DNA of 64,000 nucleotides from Massilia agrisoli (GTDB lineage Bacteria; Pseudomonadota; Gammaproteobacteria; Burkholderiales; Burkholderiaceae_D), in assembly GCF_020831365.1 (NCBI RefSeq), contig NZ_JAJHPV010000021.1, positions 62,001 through 126,000 of the forward strand, written 5' to 3'. The number at the start of each line of letters is the position of its first letter. The first letter of the stretch is position 1. The notes under the pieces are model-generated. The model saw nothing but the letters and a program-made list of their open reading frames with translations. It was not told the DNA's origin and made no database searches. This document shows positions 36,761-48,503 of the stretch, in pieces. The position numbers were made by a program, and so were the translations under genes.

Positions 36761-37483
36761 ATGAACCCGATGATCCGCCGCGCCTGGCCGAAGGCTATCC
36801 TGTTCGACCTCGACGATACCTTGTGGCCGATTACCCCCGTCATCCTGCAGGCCGAGCAAACCCTGCATGCCTGGCTGCAGGAGCACGCGCCGCGCGTCGC
36901 CGAGCGGTTTTCGATCGAGAACCTGCGCCAGGCCAGGCTGGCGCTGCTGGCAAAACAGCCTGAATTCAGCCTCGACCTGGGCGAGTTGCGCCGCGCCGGC
37001 CTCAAGTCGGCGTTCGAGGAAGCCGGTGAAGACCTCGACAAGGTGGAACTGGCGATGGTCAATTTTTTCGCCGCCCGCAACGCCGTGGTGCCCTTCGACG
37101 ACGTGGTGCCAGGGCTGCTGCGCCTGAAATCCCGGGTGGCCATCGGGTCGATTTCCAACGGCAATGCCGACCTCGAGGCGATCGGGCTGTCGCACCACTT
37201 CAAGGTGTCGGTGGCGGCGCACCAGCTGGGCCACGCGAAACCGGACGCGGCGATCTTCCACGAGGCCTGCCGCCTGCTGGGCGTGGCGCCGACAGACGCG
37301 GTCTATGTCGGCGACGATGTGCTGCTCGACGTGCAGGGCGCCCAGAAGGCCGGGCTGCGCGCGGTGTGGCTGAACCGCAGCGGCAGCGCAGCCCACCTGG
37401 AGCACGATGTGGTGCCCGATGCGATCTGCTCCAGCTTCGACGAGCTGATCGACTGGCTCAGGCGCGAGCACGGCGACGTGTAG
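36761..37483 (+). CDS. HAD superfamily hydrolase
   Basis: 240 residues. Motif I FDLDDTLW with nucleophile Asp16 and Asp18, motif II serine in IGSISNGN, motif III Lys in HAKPDAAIF, motif [17 protein letters not shown] with two Asp. A helical cap (about 30-105) fits subfamily IA phosphatases such as phosphoglycolate phosphatase or YjjG-type nucleotidases. The substrate is not predictable. Single gene upstream of hrcA; an 89-base gap separates them. Confidence 0.88.
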   Translation: MNPMIRRAWPKAILFDLDDTLWPITPVILQAEQTLHAWLQEHAPRVAERFSIENLRQARLALLAKQPEFSLDLGELRRAGLKSAFEEAGEDLDKVELAMVNFFAARNAVVPFDDVVPGLLRLKSRVAIGSISNGNADLEAIGLSHHFKVSVAAHQLGHAKPDAAIFHEACRLLGVAPTDAVYVGDDVLLDVQGAQKAGLRAVWLNRSGSAAHLEHDVVPDAICSSFDELIDWLRREHGDV

Positions 37484-37572
37484 CAGGCGCGGCTGCTGAT
37501 GCATTAGCGCACACTTGCGTTCGTCGAAAGTGCATAATAGGCGTGTCCACAGCCAGTACCCGCAGAACAATC

Positions 37573-38586
37573 ATGCAACTCGATAACCGTGCCCAAACCC
37601 TGCTGAAAGCCCTGGTCGAGCGATACATCGCCGACGGCCAGCCGGTCGGCTCGCGCGCGCTGTCGAAAATCTCCGGCCTCGACCTGTCGCCCGCAACGAT
37701 CCGCAACATCATGTCCGACCTGGAGGAAATGGGCTACGTTTCCAGCCCGCACACCTCGGCCGGCCGTATCCCGACGCCTCGCGGCTACCGCATTTTTGTC
37801 GACACGCTGCTGACCGTGCAGCATATCGATGAGCAATCGGTTGAATCGCGCATGCACTTCCCGGCCCAGCAGCCACAGAAGATCATCGCCAACGCGGCGC
37901 AGATGCTGTCGTCACTGTCGACCTTCGCCGGCGTGGTCATGAGCCCGCGGCGCGAATCGGTTTTCCAGCAAATCGAATTTTTGCGCCTGTCCGAAAAGCG
38001 CATCCTGCTCGTCATCGTCGACCCGCGCGGCGATGTCCAGAACCGCATGCTGCTGACCGACGTCGACTACTCGCCGTCGCAGCTGGTGCAGTCGGCTAAC
38101 TACATCAACCAGAACTTCGCCGGCCTGTCGTTCGACCAGGTGCGTGCGCGCCTGACTGGCGAGCTGCAGCAGCTGCGCGACGACATGGGCCGCCTGATGC
38201 AGGCGGCCGTGGAGGCGGGCAGCGAGGCCATGGCCGAATCGGAAGACATGGTTATCTCCGGCGAGCGCAACCTGCTGGGCGTGTCCGACCTGTCCTCGAA
38301 CATGAACTCGCTGCGCCAGATGTTCGACATGTTCGAGCAAAAGACCGGCCTGATGCAGCTGCTCGACGTGTCGAGCAAGGCTACCGGCGTGCAGATCTTC
38401 ATCGGCGGCGAATCGAAGCTGGTGCCGATGGACGAGATGAGCGTGGTCACGGCGCCGTATGAAGTCAACGGCAAAATTGTCGGCACCCTCGGCGTGATCG
38501 GCCCGACCCGCATGGCCTACGAGCGCGTGATCCCGATTGTCGACATTACCGCCAAGCTGCTGTCGAACGCGCTGAGCCACCAGTAA
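37573..38586 (+). CDS. hrcA: Heat-inducible transcription repressor HrcA
   Basis: 337 residues from ATG 37573, where the family begins ([20 protein letters not shown]). Winged-helix N-terminus ([52 protein letters not shown]), GAF-like central part and dimerisation region follow. HrcA binds CIRCE operators before groESL/dnaK type genes. I find no convincing CIRCE element next to this gene. Confidence 0.96.
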   Translation: MQLDNRAQTLLKALVERYIADGQPVGSRALSKISGLDLSPATIRNIMSDLEEMGYVSSPHTSAGRIPTPRGYRIFVDTLLTVQHIDEQSVESRMHFPAQQPQKIIANAAQMLSSLSTFAGVVMSPRRESVFQQIEFLRLSEKRILLVIVDPRGDVQNRMLLTDVDYSPSQLVQSANYINQNFAGLSFDQVRARLTGELQQLRDDMGRLMQAAVEAGSEAMAESEDMVISGERNLLGVSDLSSNMNSLRQMFDMFEQKTGLMQLLDVSSKATGVQIFIGGESKLVPMDEMSVVTAPYEVNGKIVGTLGVIGPTRMAYERVIPIVDITAKLLSNALSHQ

Positions 38587-38680
38587 CAACGCTCTCCTGC
38601 TTATCTGGCGGCGCGCGGGAACGCCGCGGGCGCAGCCTTCATCTAATGGCTCATATCACCTCAAGCAGAGAGCCAGCCCC

Positions 38681-39385
38681 ATGCCGACCATGACCCACAG
38701 CGCTGCGCCCGAGCCGGCAACCGATGCCGAGCTGGCGCGCAGCATCGCCGCAGGCGACCAGAAGGCCTTCGTGCTGCTGATGCGGCGCCATAACCAGCTG
38801 CTGTTCCGTACCGCCCGCAGCATCCTGCGCGACGACCGCGACGCCGAAGACGCGGTGCAGGACGCCTACCTGCAGGCCTACCGCTCGATCAGCCAGTTCC
38901 GCGGCGACGCCCGCCTGTCCACCTGGCTGACGCGCATCGTGGTCAACGCATCGATTGCCCGCGCGCGCAAGCGCAGCCGCGGCGCCGAGGTGATGCAGCT
39001 TTATCCGGGCGCGGACCATATTAGCAACGACGACAGCGAGACCGGCATGGAGGCAGAGGCGGGCAGCTCACCTGAAATGGGCGCGATGCGCGCGCAGGCG
39101 CGGCGCATCCTGGAACAATCGATCGACGCGCTCCCGGAAGCGTTCCGCATGGTTTTCGTGCTGCGCGCGGTCGAGGAAATGAGCAACGAAGAAGTCGCCC
39201 ACTCGCTGGGCATCCCGGAAGCGACGGTGCGAACCCGTTTCTTCCGCGCCCGCTCCCAGCTGCGCACCGCGCTGCTGCAGGAGGTCGACCTGGCCTTCGA
39301 AAGCGTGTTCTCGTTCGACGGCGAGCGCTGCGACCGCATTGTCGCCGCCGTGATCGCGCGCATCGCGTCACCACCCGGCGCCTGA
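38681..39385 (+). CDS. ECF-type RNA polymerase sigma factor
   Basis: 234 residues. Region 2 (about 30-100: RDDRDAEDAVQDAYLQAYRS, then FRGDARLSTWLTRIVVNAS) and region 4 (about 150-205: LPEAFRMVFVLRAVEEMSNE, VAHSLGIPEATVRTRFFRAR) are well conserved; the linker is acidic and unusually long. No region 1 or 3. A typical anti-sigma gene does not follow; instead a di-haem cytochrome gene starts 208 bases later. Group looks like the RpoE-like/ECF-26-type, which often respond to oxidative or envelope stress, but this is tentative. Confidence 0.9.
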   Translation: MPTMTHSAAPEPATDAELARSIAAGDQKAFVLLMRRHNQLLFRTARSILRDDRDAEDAVQDAYLQAYRSISQFRGDARLSTWLTRIVVNASIARARKRSRGAEVMQLYPGADHISNDDSETGMEAEAGSSPEMGAMRAQARRILEQSIDALPEAFRMVFVLRAVEEMSNEEVAHSLGIPEATVRTRFFRARSQLRTALLQEVDLAFESVFSFDGERCDRIVAAVIARIASPPGA

Positions 39386-39539
39386 CCCACTCCCGCCGCT
39401 AGCCATGCCAGCCGCGCGCGAGCGCCGCCGGTTGCAGTGCTTCGTCCCGACTTTTAAAAGGAAGCCCAGGTTTGTCGAGGACGGGTACGCGAGCCCGCGC
39501 TTGCCCTACAGTCGGACGCAAGAGTGCTTGAGTTCGCTA

Positions 39540-39558
39540 TCGAAGCGGGAGGCTTCGA
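39540..39558. promoter_or_regulatory. Small inverted repeat upstream of the di-haem cytochrome
   Basis: TCGAAGC and GCTTCGA flank GGGAG, 36 bases before the ATG at 39594. It could be a leader hairpin or a regulator site. The rest of the 208-base spacer shows nothing I can name apart from a CTTTTAAAAG palindrome. Confidence 0.3.
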
Positions 39559-39593
39559 ATCGATCCACATTTTCTTGAGACAAGGAGACAACC

Positions 39594-40838
39594 ATGCTTA
39601 TCAAAAACTTGTGCCTCACCGCCTTGGTGGCGGCCATGGCCGTCCTGTCGGCATGCGGCAGCGACGATCCCGCACCGCCGGAGCCGCTGGATCCGGAACT
39701 GGTCAAGCAGGGGAAGCAGGTGTTCCGCTTCGACACCTTCGGCGACGAGGCGCGCTGGACCGATAGCTTGCGCATGCACCAGGTGATCGAATCGGCGGTC
39801 GACCCTGTCACGGCGCTTTCGGTGGGACTGAAAGTGGACGCGGAGGCCTTGCCGCCGGCGGTGGTGCAGGGGATCAAGGACGGCAGCATCGACCTGAAAA
39901 GCCCGGCCACCACGGTAGCGCTGATCAAGCTCAACGCCGTGGTCGGCATCGCCGGCAAGGTCGAGACGATCCACGGCAAGGACAGGCTGGTGCGGGTCGG
40001 CGTCACCTGCGCCCTGTGCCACTCGACGGTGGACGACTCTTTTGCTCCTGGAATCGGCAAACGCCTGGACGGCTGGGCCAACCGCGACCTGAACCCGGGC
40101 GCGATCATTGCCCTGTCGCCCGCGCTGAGCGAGGCGCAGAAGGCCGTGTACAACTCCTGGGGCAAGGGCAAGTACGACCCGCGATTTAACCAGGACGGCA
40201 AGAATGGAGCGGTGGTGATCCCGCCCGCGTATGGATTGCGCGGCATCCACAGCGTCACCTTTACGGGTGACGGCAACGATGTGACGTACTGGAACCGCTA
40301 CGTCGCAGTGACCCAGATGGGCGGGCTGGGATCGTTTTCCGACCCGCGCATCGGCGTCAACGTGACCAACGGCACGGTCGACCTGGTCAGCCCCAAGCTG
40401 CCCGCACTGCGTGCCTATCAGCTGTCGCTGGACGCGCCTGCCGCGCCGCCGGGCAGCTTCAATATCGGGGCGGCAGCGCGGGGCGGATTGTTGTTTGCCA
40501 CCAAGGCGCAATGCATCAGCTGCCACAGCGGGCCGAAGTTCACCGACGCCAATTTCCGCCTGCACCCGGTCGCCGATACGGTGGGGGAGCCGGAAGCGCC
40601 GGGCGTGCCAAGCTATGCGTCGCGCACCGCCACCGGGCAACATTTCCCAAATCGGGGTCAGACCACAGGGTTTTACCGGACGTCGCCGTTGCGGGGCGTA
40701 TGGCAGCACGCGCCGTATTTTCATAACGGCAGCGCTGCGAGCCTGGAAGACGTCGTGCAGACCTACAATGTGCGCAAATCGCTGGGATTGAGCGAAGCCG
40801 AAGTGAAGGACGTGGCTGAATACCTGAAGTCCCTCTAG
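39594..40838 (+). CDS. Di-haem c-type cytochrome lipoprotein (CcP/MauG-like)
   Basis: 414 residues. Lipobox LSAC with Cys21, then two haem-binding CxxCH motifs, CALCH (Cys139-His143) and CISCH (Cys307-His311). The C-terminal segment FYRTSPLRGVWQHAPYFHNGSAASLEDV is that of the cytochrome c peroxidase/MauG superfamily. The first haem site is in a more diverged N-terminal domain (residues 30-290). The protein probably sits on the inner leaflet of the outer membrane and moves electrons or reduces peroxide. The preceding gene is an ECF sigma factor. ATG 39594 has AAGGAG upstream. Confidence 0.85.
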   Translation: MLIKNLCLTALVAAMAVLSACGSDDPAPPEPLDPELVKQGKQVFRFDTFGDEARWTDSLRMHQVIESAVDPVTALSVGLKVDAEALPPAVVQGIKDGSIDLKSPATTVALIKLNAVVGIAGKVETIHGKDRLVRVGVTCALCHSTVDDSFAPGIGKRLDGWANRDLNPGAIIALSPALSEAQKAVYNSWGKGKYDPRFNQDGKNGAVVIPPAYGLRGIHSVTFTGDGNDVTYWNRYVAVTQMGGLGSFSDPRIGVNVTNGTVDLVSPKLPALRAYQLSLDAPAAPPGSFNIGAAARGGLLFATKAQCISCHSGPKFTDANFRLHPVADTVGEPEAPGVPSYASRTATGQHFPNRGQTTGFYRTSPLRGVWQHAPYFHNGSAASLEDVVQTYNVRKSLGLSEAEVKDVAEYLKSL

Positions 40839-40859
40839 GCCGGCAAGGGCTGCCGGCCT
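40837..40859. terminator. Hairpin between the converging cytochrome gene and fur
   Basis: AGGCCGGCA and TGCCGGCCT form a 9-bp perfect stem around 5 bases, overlapping the TAG of the cytochrome gene. It has no T-run, so termination strength is uncertain. Confidence 0.5.
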
Positions 40860-40868
40860 GTTGCCCGC

Positions 40869-41297
40869 TTAGCTGCGGTGCGGGCAGGCCGGCTTGATGC
40901 AGTTGCCGTAAATCGCCAGCGCATGCTCGGCGATCTTGAAGCCGCGCTCGGCGGCAACCTTGTTTTGGCGCGATTCGATTTCGTCGTCGAAAAATTCTTC
41001 CACCCGGCCGCAGTCGAGGCAGACCAGGTGGTCGTGGTGCGACCCTGCGTTCAGCTCGAAAATGGCCTTGCCGGTCTCAAAATGGTTGCGGTTGAGAAGG
41101 CCAGCCTGTTCGAACTGGGTCAGCACACGGTACACGGTGGCCAGTCCCACGTCCATATTCTCAGACAGCAGGATCTTGTAGACGTCTTCGGCCGTCAGGT
41201 GCCTGACCTCGCTGTTCTGAAAGATTTCGAGGATTTTCAGGCGCGGAAGGGTTGCTTTCAGGCCGCTTGCCTTCAGGTCGGTTGGATTGGAACTCAT
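40869..41297 (-). CDS. fur: Ferric uptake regulator
   Basis: 142 residues. Winged helix with [33 protein letters not shown], then the metal region [22 protein letters not shown] and the terminal pair [11 protein letters not shown]. The [11 protein letters not shown] motif binds regulatory Fe and structural Zn. It represses iron uptake genes when loaded with Fe(II); the sites at 8871-8891 and 8989-9007 are likely targets. Divergent from bamE, as in many proteobacteria (fur-omlA). Confidence 0.97.
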   Translation of the reverse strand: MSSNPTDLKASGLKATLPRLKILEIFQNSEVRHLTAEDVYKILLSENMDVGLATVYRVLTQFEQAGLLNRNHFETGKAIFELNAGSHHDHLVCLDCGRVEEFFDDEIESRQNKVAAERGFKIAEHALAIYGNCIKPACPHRS

Positions 41298-41386
41298 GTT
41301 TGTTACTCGCTAATTGGCTTAGTGCTTTATCATATAGCGTTTTATACGGGGGTGCCTAGCTTCCGTTTCACGTATCGAGGTCACTT

Positions 41387-41977
41387 ATGCGCGTCAATAA
41401 TGCTGTTTCGTACCGTTTTTACGTCCGCGCCCCGCTCGTGGCGGCCCTCGTGTGCGCCAGCCTGACCCTGTCCGGTTGCGCCGCCTGGCGCGACCTGACG
41501 GGCCCGGCCGCCCCGGTTGACGCGGCCAGGGCCAGCGGCGCCGACGGCGCGGCCGCGGCCAATGCCGGTGCGCAGACCACGCAGGCCAGCCGCCTGCAGA
41601 AATTCCTGTGGGTGTTCTCGCCTTACCGCCCGGACATCCAGCAAGGTAACTTCGTGTCGCAGGAAATGCTGGCCCAGCTGAAGGTCGGCCAGACCCGCGA
41701 GCAAGTCATCTTCATCCTTGGCACGCCGCTGCTGACCGACATCTTCCACCAGGACCGCTGGGACTACCCGTTCTACCTGGCGCGCGGCGATGGCGAGCTG
41801 ACTTCCAGCCGCGTGACCGTCTACTTCAAGGACAACAAGGTCGAGAAGTTCGACGGCGGCAACCTGCCGACCGAGCGCGAATACATCGAGCGCATCGCCG
41901 GCAAGGCCAAGAAGAAGCCGGATGCGGAAGTACAGAAGAACGACGCCAACGTCGGCAAAATCCAGATGAACAAGTAA
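41387..41977 (+). CDS. bamE: Outer membrane protein assembly factor BamE
   Basis: 196 residues. Lipobox LSGC with Cys31, SmpA/OmlA domain (about 75-160: YRPDIQQGNFVSQEMLAQLK, GQTREQVIFILGTPLLTDIF). It is longer than E. coli BamE (113) because of an Ala-rich linker (AARASGADGAAAANAGAQT) and a charged tail. It stabilises BamD-BamA in the outer-membrane assembly machine. First gene of a run followed by dapB and exbBD, and divergent from fur. Confidence 0.93.
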   Translation: MRVNNAVSYRFYVRAPLVAALVCASLTLSGCAAWRDLTGPAAPVDAARASGADGAAAANAGAQTTQASRLQKFLWVFSPYRPDIQQGNFVSQEMLAQLKVGQTREQVIFILGTPLLTDIFHQDRWDYPFYLARGDGELTSSRVTVYFKDNKVEKFDGGNLPTEREYIERIAGKAKKKPDAEVQKNDANVGKIQMNK

Positions 41978-41986
41978 GCAGGCGCG

Positions 41987-42796
41987 ATGAACGAGCTGAA
42001 GATTGCAGTAGCAGGCGCCAGCGGGCGCATGGGCCGGATGCTGGTGGAGGCGATTGCCGCCGCCCCGGATACGGTACTGGCCGGCGCGCTGGACGTGGCG
42101 GGTTCGCCATCGGTCGGCACGGATGCGGGCGCGTTCTCGGGACAGCTGGCCGGGGTGGCGATCCAGTCCGAGTTGTCCAAAGGGCTGGCCGATGCGCACT
42201 ACCTGATCGACTTCACGCGGCCTGAAGGCACGCTCAAGCACCTCGAATACTGCGCCGCCAACGGCATCAAGGTGGTGATCGGGACCACCGGTTTCGACGA
42301 CGCGGGCAAGGCGGCGATCCGCGCCGCGGCCGAAAAGACCGCCATCGTGTTCGCGCCGAACATGAGCGTGGGCGTGAACGTCACGCTCAAGCTGCTGGAG
42401 ATGGCGGCCAAGAGCCTGTCCGAAGGCTACGACATCGAGATCGTCGAAGCGCACCACCGCCACAAGGTGGACGCGCCGTCCGGCACCGCGCTGAAGATGG
42501 GCGAAGTGATCGCCGACGCGCTGGGCCGCGACCTGAAGGAATGCGCCGTCTACGGCCGCGAAGGCGTAACCGGCGAGCGCGACCCGTCGACCATTGGCTT
42601 TGCCACCATCCGCGGCGGCGACATCGTCGGCGACCATACCGTGCTGTTTGCGGGCATCGGCGAGCGCATCGAGATCAGCCACAAGTCGAGCAGCCGCGTC
42701 ACCTACGCCCACGGCGCACTGCGCGCCGCGCGCTTCCTCGCCGACAAAGCCACCGGACTGTATGACATGCAGGACGTGCTGGCGCTGCCGCGTTAA
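41987..42796 (+). CDS. dapB: 4-hydroxy-tetrahydrodipicolinate reductase
   Basis: 269 residues. NAD(P) motif [32 protein letters not shown], and the substrate-binding signature [18 protein letters not shown] with the catalytic His and Lys. Second step committed to lysine and diaminopimelate synthesis. It starts 9 bases after bamE and ends 9 bases before exbB. Confidence 0.97.
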   Translation: MNELKIAVAGASGRMGRMLVEAIAAAPDTVLAGALDVAGSPSVGTDAGAFSGQLAGVAIQSELSKGLADAHYLIDFTRPEGTLKHLEYCAANGIKVVIGTTGFDDAGKAAIRAAAEKTAIVFAPNMSVGVNVTLKLLEMAAKSLSEGYDIEIVEAHHRHKVDAPSGTALKMGEVIADALGRDLKECAVYGREGVTGERDPSTIGFATIRGGDIVGDHTVLFAGIGERIEISHKSSSRVTYAHGALRAARFLADKATGLYDMQDVLALPR

Positions 42797-42805
42797 TCGG
42801 GCGAG

Positions 42806-43471
42806 ATGACGCCGCCTGTCGATAACCCGTTCAGCCTTGCCCGCTACTGGGAGCAGGGTGACGCCATTGGCCACGGCGTGGCCTACCTGCTGCTGGCGAT
42901 GTCGCTGGTCAGCTGGTTCTGCATCCTGGCCAAGGCCTACAGCACCTGGCGGGTGCGCAAGGCAGCCGGCGCGGTCGACGCATTCTGGTCCGCGCCGACG
43001 CTCGACGACGGCATCACCCTGCTGACGCTGGCCGACCGCGAAGGCGTGTACTCGCCGCTGCCGGTGCACGGCCGCGCGCACGCAAGTGCCGGCAGCACGC
43101 TGGCCGGAGAGATGAGCCGCGACGAGCAGGTCATCCGCATCCTGCGCCAGCAGATCACCCGCGCCACCCACCGCGTCGAAGGCGGCCTGACCCTGCTGGC
43201 ATCGATCGGCGCCACCGCGCCTTTCGTCGGCCTGCTCGGCACCGTATGGGGCATCTACCACGCGCTGGCCAACGTCTCGGCCAGCGGAACCGTGCAGATC
43301 GATAAAGTGGCCGGGCCGGTAGGCGAAGCCTTGATCATGACCGGCTTCGGGCTGGTGGTGGCGATTCCCGCGGTCCTTGCCTACAACGCTTTCAACCGCT
43401 TCAACCGCATGACCCTGGCGGAGCTTGACGGCTTCGCGCACGATTTGCAGTCCTACTTCACCGGCAGGTAG
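42806..43471 (+). CDS. exbB: MotA/TolQ/ExbB family proton channel protein
   Basis: 221 residues with three membrane helices: AYLLLAMSLVSWFCILAKAY (about 26-45), GGLTLLASIGATAPFVGLLG with the TVWGIY block, and VGEALIMTGFGLVVAIPAVL. These are the TolQ/ExbB landmarks. With ExbD it turns proton flow into mechanical drive for TonB. ExbB rather than TolQ is chosen because no tolA/tolB/pal genes follow, and because a tonB gene is in the window; the assignment is not certain. Confidence 0.85.
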   Translation: MTPPVDNPFSLARYWEQGDAIGHGVAYLLLAMSLVSWFCILAKAYSTWRVRKAAGAVDAFWSAPTLDDGITLLTLADREGVYSPLPVHGRAHASAGSTLAGEMSRDEQVIRILRQQITRATHRVEGGLTLLASIGATAPFVGLLGTVWGIYHALANVSASGTVQIDKVAGPVGEALIMTGFGLVVAIPAVLAYNAFNRFNRMTLAELDGFAHDLQSYFTGR

Positions 43472-43477
43472 GCCAGC

Positions 43478-43903
43478 ATGGCATTCGGCTCCTTCAATCC
43501 GCAGCGGCAGCCATCGATGATGAGCGACATTAACGTCACGCCGATGGTGGACGTGATGCTGGTGCTGTTGATCATATTTATCATCACTGCGCCGATGCTC
43601 ACGCACTCGGTCAAGCTCGACCTGCCACAGGCGCAGGCCCAAGCCAGCGCGCAGCAGGCCGACACCGTCAGCATCGCGATCGACGGCGAAGGCGCGGTAT
43701 ACTGGAATGAGGAAGCGGTAGGCGAGGACGCGCTGGCCGTGCTGATGTCCGAGGCCGCGCTGCTCGATCCGCAGCCCGAACTGCAGCTACGCGCAGACAA
43801 GAACACCCGATACGAAGTGGTCGCCCAGGTGATGGCGGCCGCGCAGTCGAAGGGGCTGACGAAGCTTGGTTTCGTCACCGATCCCGTCAAGGAGAAAAAA
43901 TAA
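43478..43903 (+). CDS. exbD: ExbD/TolR family biopolymer transport protein
   Basis: 141 residues: cytoplasmic start, one helix DVMLVLLIIFIITAPMLTHS whose Asp is the channel's proton-carrying residue, and a periplasmic domain ending LTKLGFVTDP. It pairs with ExbB 6 bases upstream. The TAA stop overlaps the barstar-like start by one base. Confidence 0.88.
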   Translation: MAFGSFNPQRQPSMMSDINVTPMVDVMLVLLIIFIITAPMLTHSVKLDLPQAQAQASAQQADTVSIAIDGEGAVYWNEEAVGEDALAVLMSEAALLDPQPELQLRADKNTRYEVVAQVMAAAQSKGLTKLGFVTDPVKEKK

Positions 43904-44229
43904 TGGCCAGCGTTGAACTGAACGGTGCGGTAATCGATAGCGAACAAGCCTTCCACGCCGAGTGCCGCCGCGCGTTCGGCTTTCCGGAGTCGTACAGCGA
44001 CACGATGGATGCCTGGGTGGATTGCCTGAGCTATTTGCGCGATGAAGACGGCATGACCAGGTTCAAGCTGGGCGCAAACGAGAAGCTGGAGATCGTCGTG
44101 AAGGATGCGGCCACGATGCGCGAGAAGGCGCCGGAGCTGCTGGAGGAGGTCGCGTTCTGCGTCGGCGGCATCAACGAACGCTACGAGGATTACGGCGAGA
44201 AGCCGGCGCTGGCGCTGGTGCTGCGCTAA
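43903..44229 (+). CDS. Barstar family protein (ribonuclease-inhibitor-like)
   Basis: 108 residues. The barstar pattern is clear: FHAECRRAFGFPESYSDTMDAWVDCLSYL, with the helix-loop that plugs barnase. The start ATG overlaps the exbD stop by one base, so it is co-translated with transport genes. No barnase-type RNase is seen next to it. In many betaproteobacteria such stand-alone barstar-like genes follow other housekeeping genes; their role is unknown. It could protect from toxins imported by the TonB system, but this is only a thought. Confidence 0.82.
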   Translation: MASVELNGAVIDSEQAFHAECRRAFGFPESYSDTMDAWVDCLSYLRDEDGMTRFKLGANEKLEIVVKDAATMREKAPELLEEVAFCVGGINERYEDYGEKPALALVLR

Positions 44230-44247
44230 CCGCACCCCGGTATTTCG

Positions 44248-44298
44248 CGTAGGGCGGATAAGCGCAAGGCGCGCATCCGCCGATTTTGCTTATCCGCC
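44248..44298. repeat. Family A repeat, short copy
   Basis: CGTAGGGCGGATAAGCGCAA, then GCGCATCCGCC and a further TTATCCGCC. Less symmetrical than other copies; it abuts a family B copy seven bases on. Confidence 0.78.
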
Positions 44299-44305
44299 AT
44301 ATCGT

Positions 44306-44384
44306 CGTCGTTCCCGCGCAAGCGGGAACCCAAGCGTCAACGATCGAGCCGCCCAGTATGGATTCCCGCTTGCGCGGGAACGAC
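44306..44384. repeat. Family B palindromic intergenic repeat, copy 3
   Basis: Left arm CGTCGTTCCCGCGCAAGCGG and right arm ending TTGCGCGGGAACGAC are inverted copies around about 30 bases. Together with the A copy before it, it fills the space between converging barstar and VOC genes. Confidence 0.82.
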
Positions 44385-44412
44385 ATGCAGCACAACGGAT
44401 GCGAGCGAACCC

Positions 44413-44778
44413 TTACCGCACCGCCTTCAAGTCAAAATGCGGGTTATAAATCAGCCCCAGCAAATTACCGAACGGATCTTGCAGCTCGGCCACCTTGATC
44501 GAATCGCCGACATCCTGGATATCCGCGTGCACCTTGGCCCCCAGGCCGACGATGCGTGCGACTTCGGCCTCGATATCATCGACTCCCCAGTACGCGGTGC
44601 AGCCCTGCGTTCCCGGCTCGCCGTCGGGCACCAGTCCCAGTTCAAACCCGCCGATCTCGAAGCCGACGTAGAAGGGCTGGTCGAAATAAGGCGCCTTTCC
44701 AAAAACTTCGGCAAACCATGCTTTCGCCTTAGCCAGATCAGCTACAGGATATTTGGTGGTACGCATTCCGTGGATCAT
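44413..44778 (-). CDS. VOC (glyoxalase/bleomycin-resistance fold) family protein
   Basis: 121 residues of one vicinal-oxygen-chelate module: TTKYPVADLAKAKAWFAEVF, GFEIGGFELGLVPDG, and the C-terminal LQDPFGNLLGLIYNPHF. Two beta-alpha-beta-beta-beta halves are visible. Enzymatic activity is not predictable, since the ordinary metal ligands are not all evident. Single gene. Confidence 0.85.
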   Translation of the reverse strand: MIHGMRTTKYPVADLAKAKAWFAEVFGKAPYFDQPFYVGFEIGGFELGLVPDGEPGTQGCTAYWGVDDIEAEVARIVGLGAKVHADIQDVGDSIKVAELQDPFGNLLGLIYNPHFDLKAVR

Positions 44779-44820
44779 GCTCGTCTCCTGGTCAGAAAAC
44801 GCAATGGTAATCCCGGATTG

Positions 44821-45219
44821 TCAGACACTCAACATTTTTACAAGTATCGCAGTGTTCAGGGCAATGACTACGCCGAACAACCAGCGCATGTACTTGAGCT
44901 CCGTACGGATTCCCTCAATTTTAGCTTCGAGTTCAACACGTAACGTCTCAATTTTCCCGCTCAGTTCGGCGCGGACCAGTTCGATCTTGATGCTTAACTC
45001 GTCCCGCATGCGCATTGTTTGATTCGTTAATCGTTCTTCGATCTGCCTGAGTTCGAGGCGCAAGCCGTCCTCAGCTGCAGATAATTGCCGCGCCCATACA
45101 ACTTGTCCAAGTGCCTCATGCAGCACCTGCGCGTGAACAGCGGCCTGATCTCCAGGAACGCCCGCGCGTTCCAGCCGTTGTGCGTACTCCAGCGAGTCAA
45201 ATTGGCTTGTCATAATCAT
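44821..45219 (-). CDS. Coiled-coil protein with C-terminal membrane anchor (DUF1640-like)
   Basis: 132 residues. An N-terminal helical part (FDSLEYAQRLERAGVPGDQA) is followed by a heptad-rich coiled coil (about 50-105, three KIE/RAEL units such as IKIELVRAELSGKIETLRVE) and one membrane helix (LFGVVIALNTAILVKML). This is the layout of DUF1640/CCDC90-type proteins. ATG 45219 or 45213 may be the start. A relative with the same layout is at 54548-54949. Function unknown. Confidence 0.75.
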   Translation of the reverse strand: MIMTSQFDSLEYAQRLERAGVPGDQAAVHAQVLHEALGQVVWARQLSAAEDGLRLELRQIEERLTNQTMRMRDELSIKIELVRAELSGKIETLRVELEAKIEGIRTELKYMRWLFGVVIALNTAILVKMLSV

Positions 45220-45320
45220 TAGACAAGGCCCATTCTTTATAGTTCAGCCCACCAGTTCGCTGCACCGCCGCAAGGAATGCTGAACCAGTATAATGTCCTG
45301 TTCATATCCACCACTTTTAG

Positions 45321-47990
<2,670 letters not shown>

Positions 47991-47993
47991 GCG

Positions 47994-48494
47994 ATGAAAG
48001 TCCTTCGCCGCGCCATCGCGCTGACCGTCCTCGCTGCGTCGCTGAGCGCCTGCGGCTTCCACCTGCGCGGGTCGGACGGCCGCTTCAACATGCCGTTCCA
48101 GAGCATCTACCTGGCGTTCCCGGAGACCTCGCCGCTTGGCACTGAGCTCAAGCGCAACCTGCGCGGCGGCGACACCGAAGTGGTAGCCGATCCGGCGCTG
48201 GCGCAAGCCCGCCTCGACGTCATGTCCGAATCGCGCGGCAAAGCGATCCTGTCGCTGAACAGCCAGGGCCGCGTGCGCGAATACCTGCTGACGTACACGC
48301 TGGTATTCCGCGTGCGCGACAAGGCTGGCGCCGAGCTGCTTGGCCCGACGGAGATCAACCTGAAGCGTTCGATCACCTTCAACGAAACCGAAGTGCTGGC
48401 GAAGGAATCGGAAGAAGCGCTGCTGTACCGCGACATGCAGACCGACCTGGTGCAGCAGATCCTGCGCCGCCTGGCCGCAATCAAGCCGGTGTGA
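47994..48494 (+). CDS. lptE: LPS-assembly lipoprotein LptE
   Basis: 166 residues starting 3 bases after leuS. Lipobox LSAC with Cys20, then the LptE landmark GFHLRGSDGRFNMPFQSIYL. It plugs the LptD barrel (gene at 27173) in the outer membrane. The order leuS-lptE-holA is the same as in E. coli. Confidence 0.94.
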   Translation: MKVLRRAIALTVLAASLSACGFHLRGSDGRFNMPFQSIYLAFPETSPLGTELKRNLRGGDTEVVADPALAQARLDVMSESRGKAILSLNSQGRVREYLLTYTLVFRVRDKAGAELLGPTEINLKRSITFNETEVLAKESEEALLYRDMQTDLVQQILRRLAAIKPV

Positions 48495-48503
48495 GGGCAG
48501 GCG

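Noticed and set aside
37500-37550. Possible CIRCE element before hrcA
   Set aside because: Only CACTT...AAGTG half-arms and a few flanking bases fit; the TTAGCACTC-N9-GAGTGCTAA consensus is not met.
43903-44229. Barnase/barstar toxin-antitoxin pair
   Set aside because: Only the inhibitor-like half is present; no RNase frame lies on either side.
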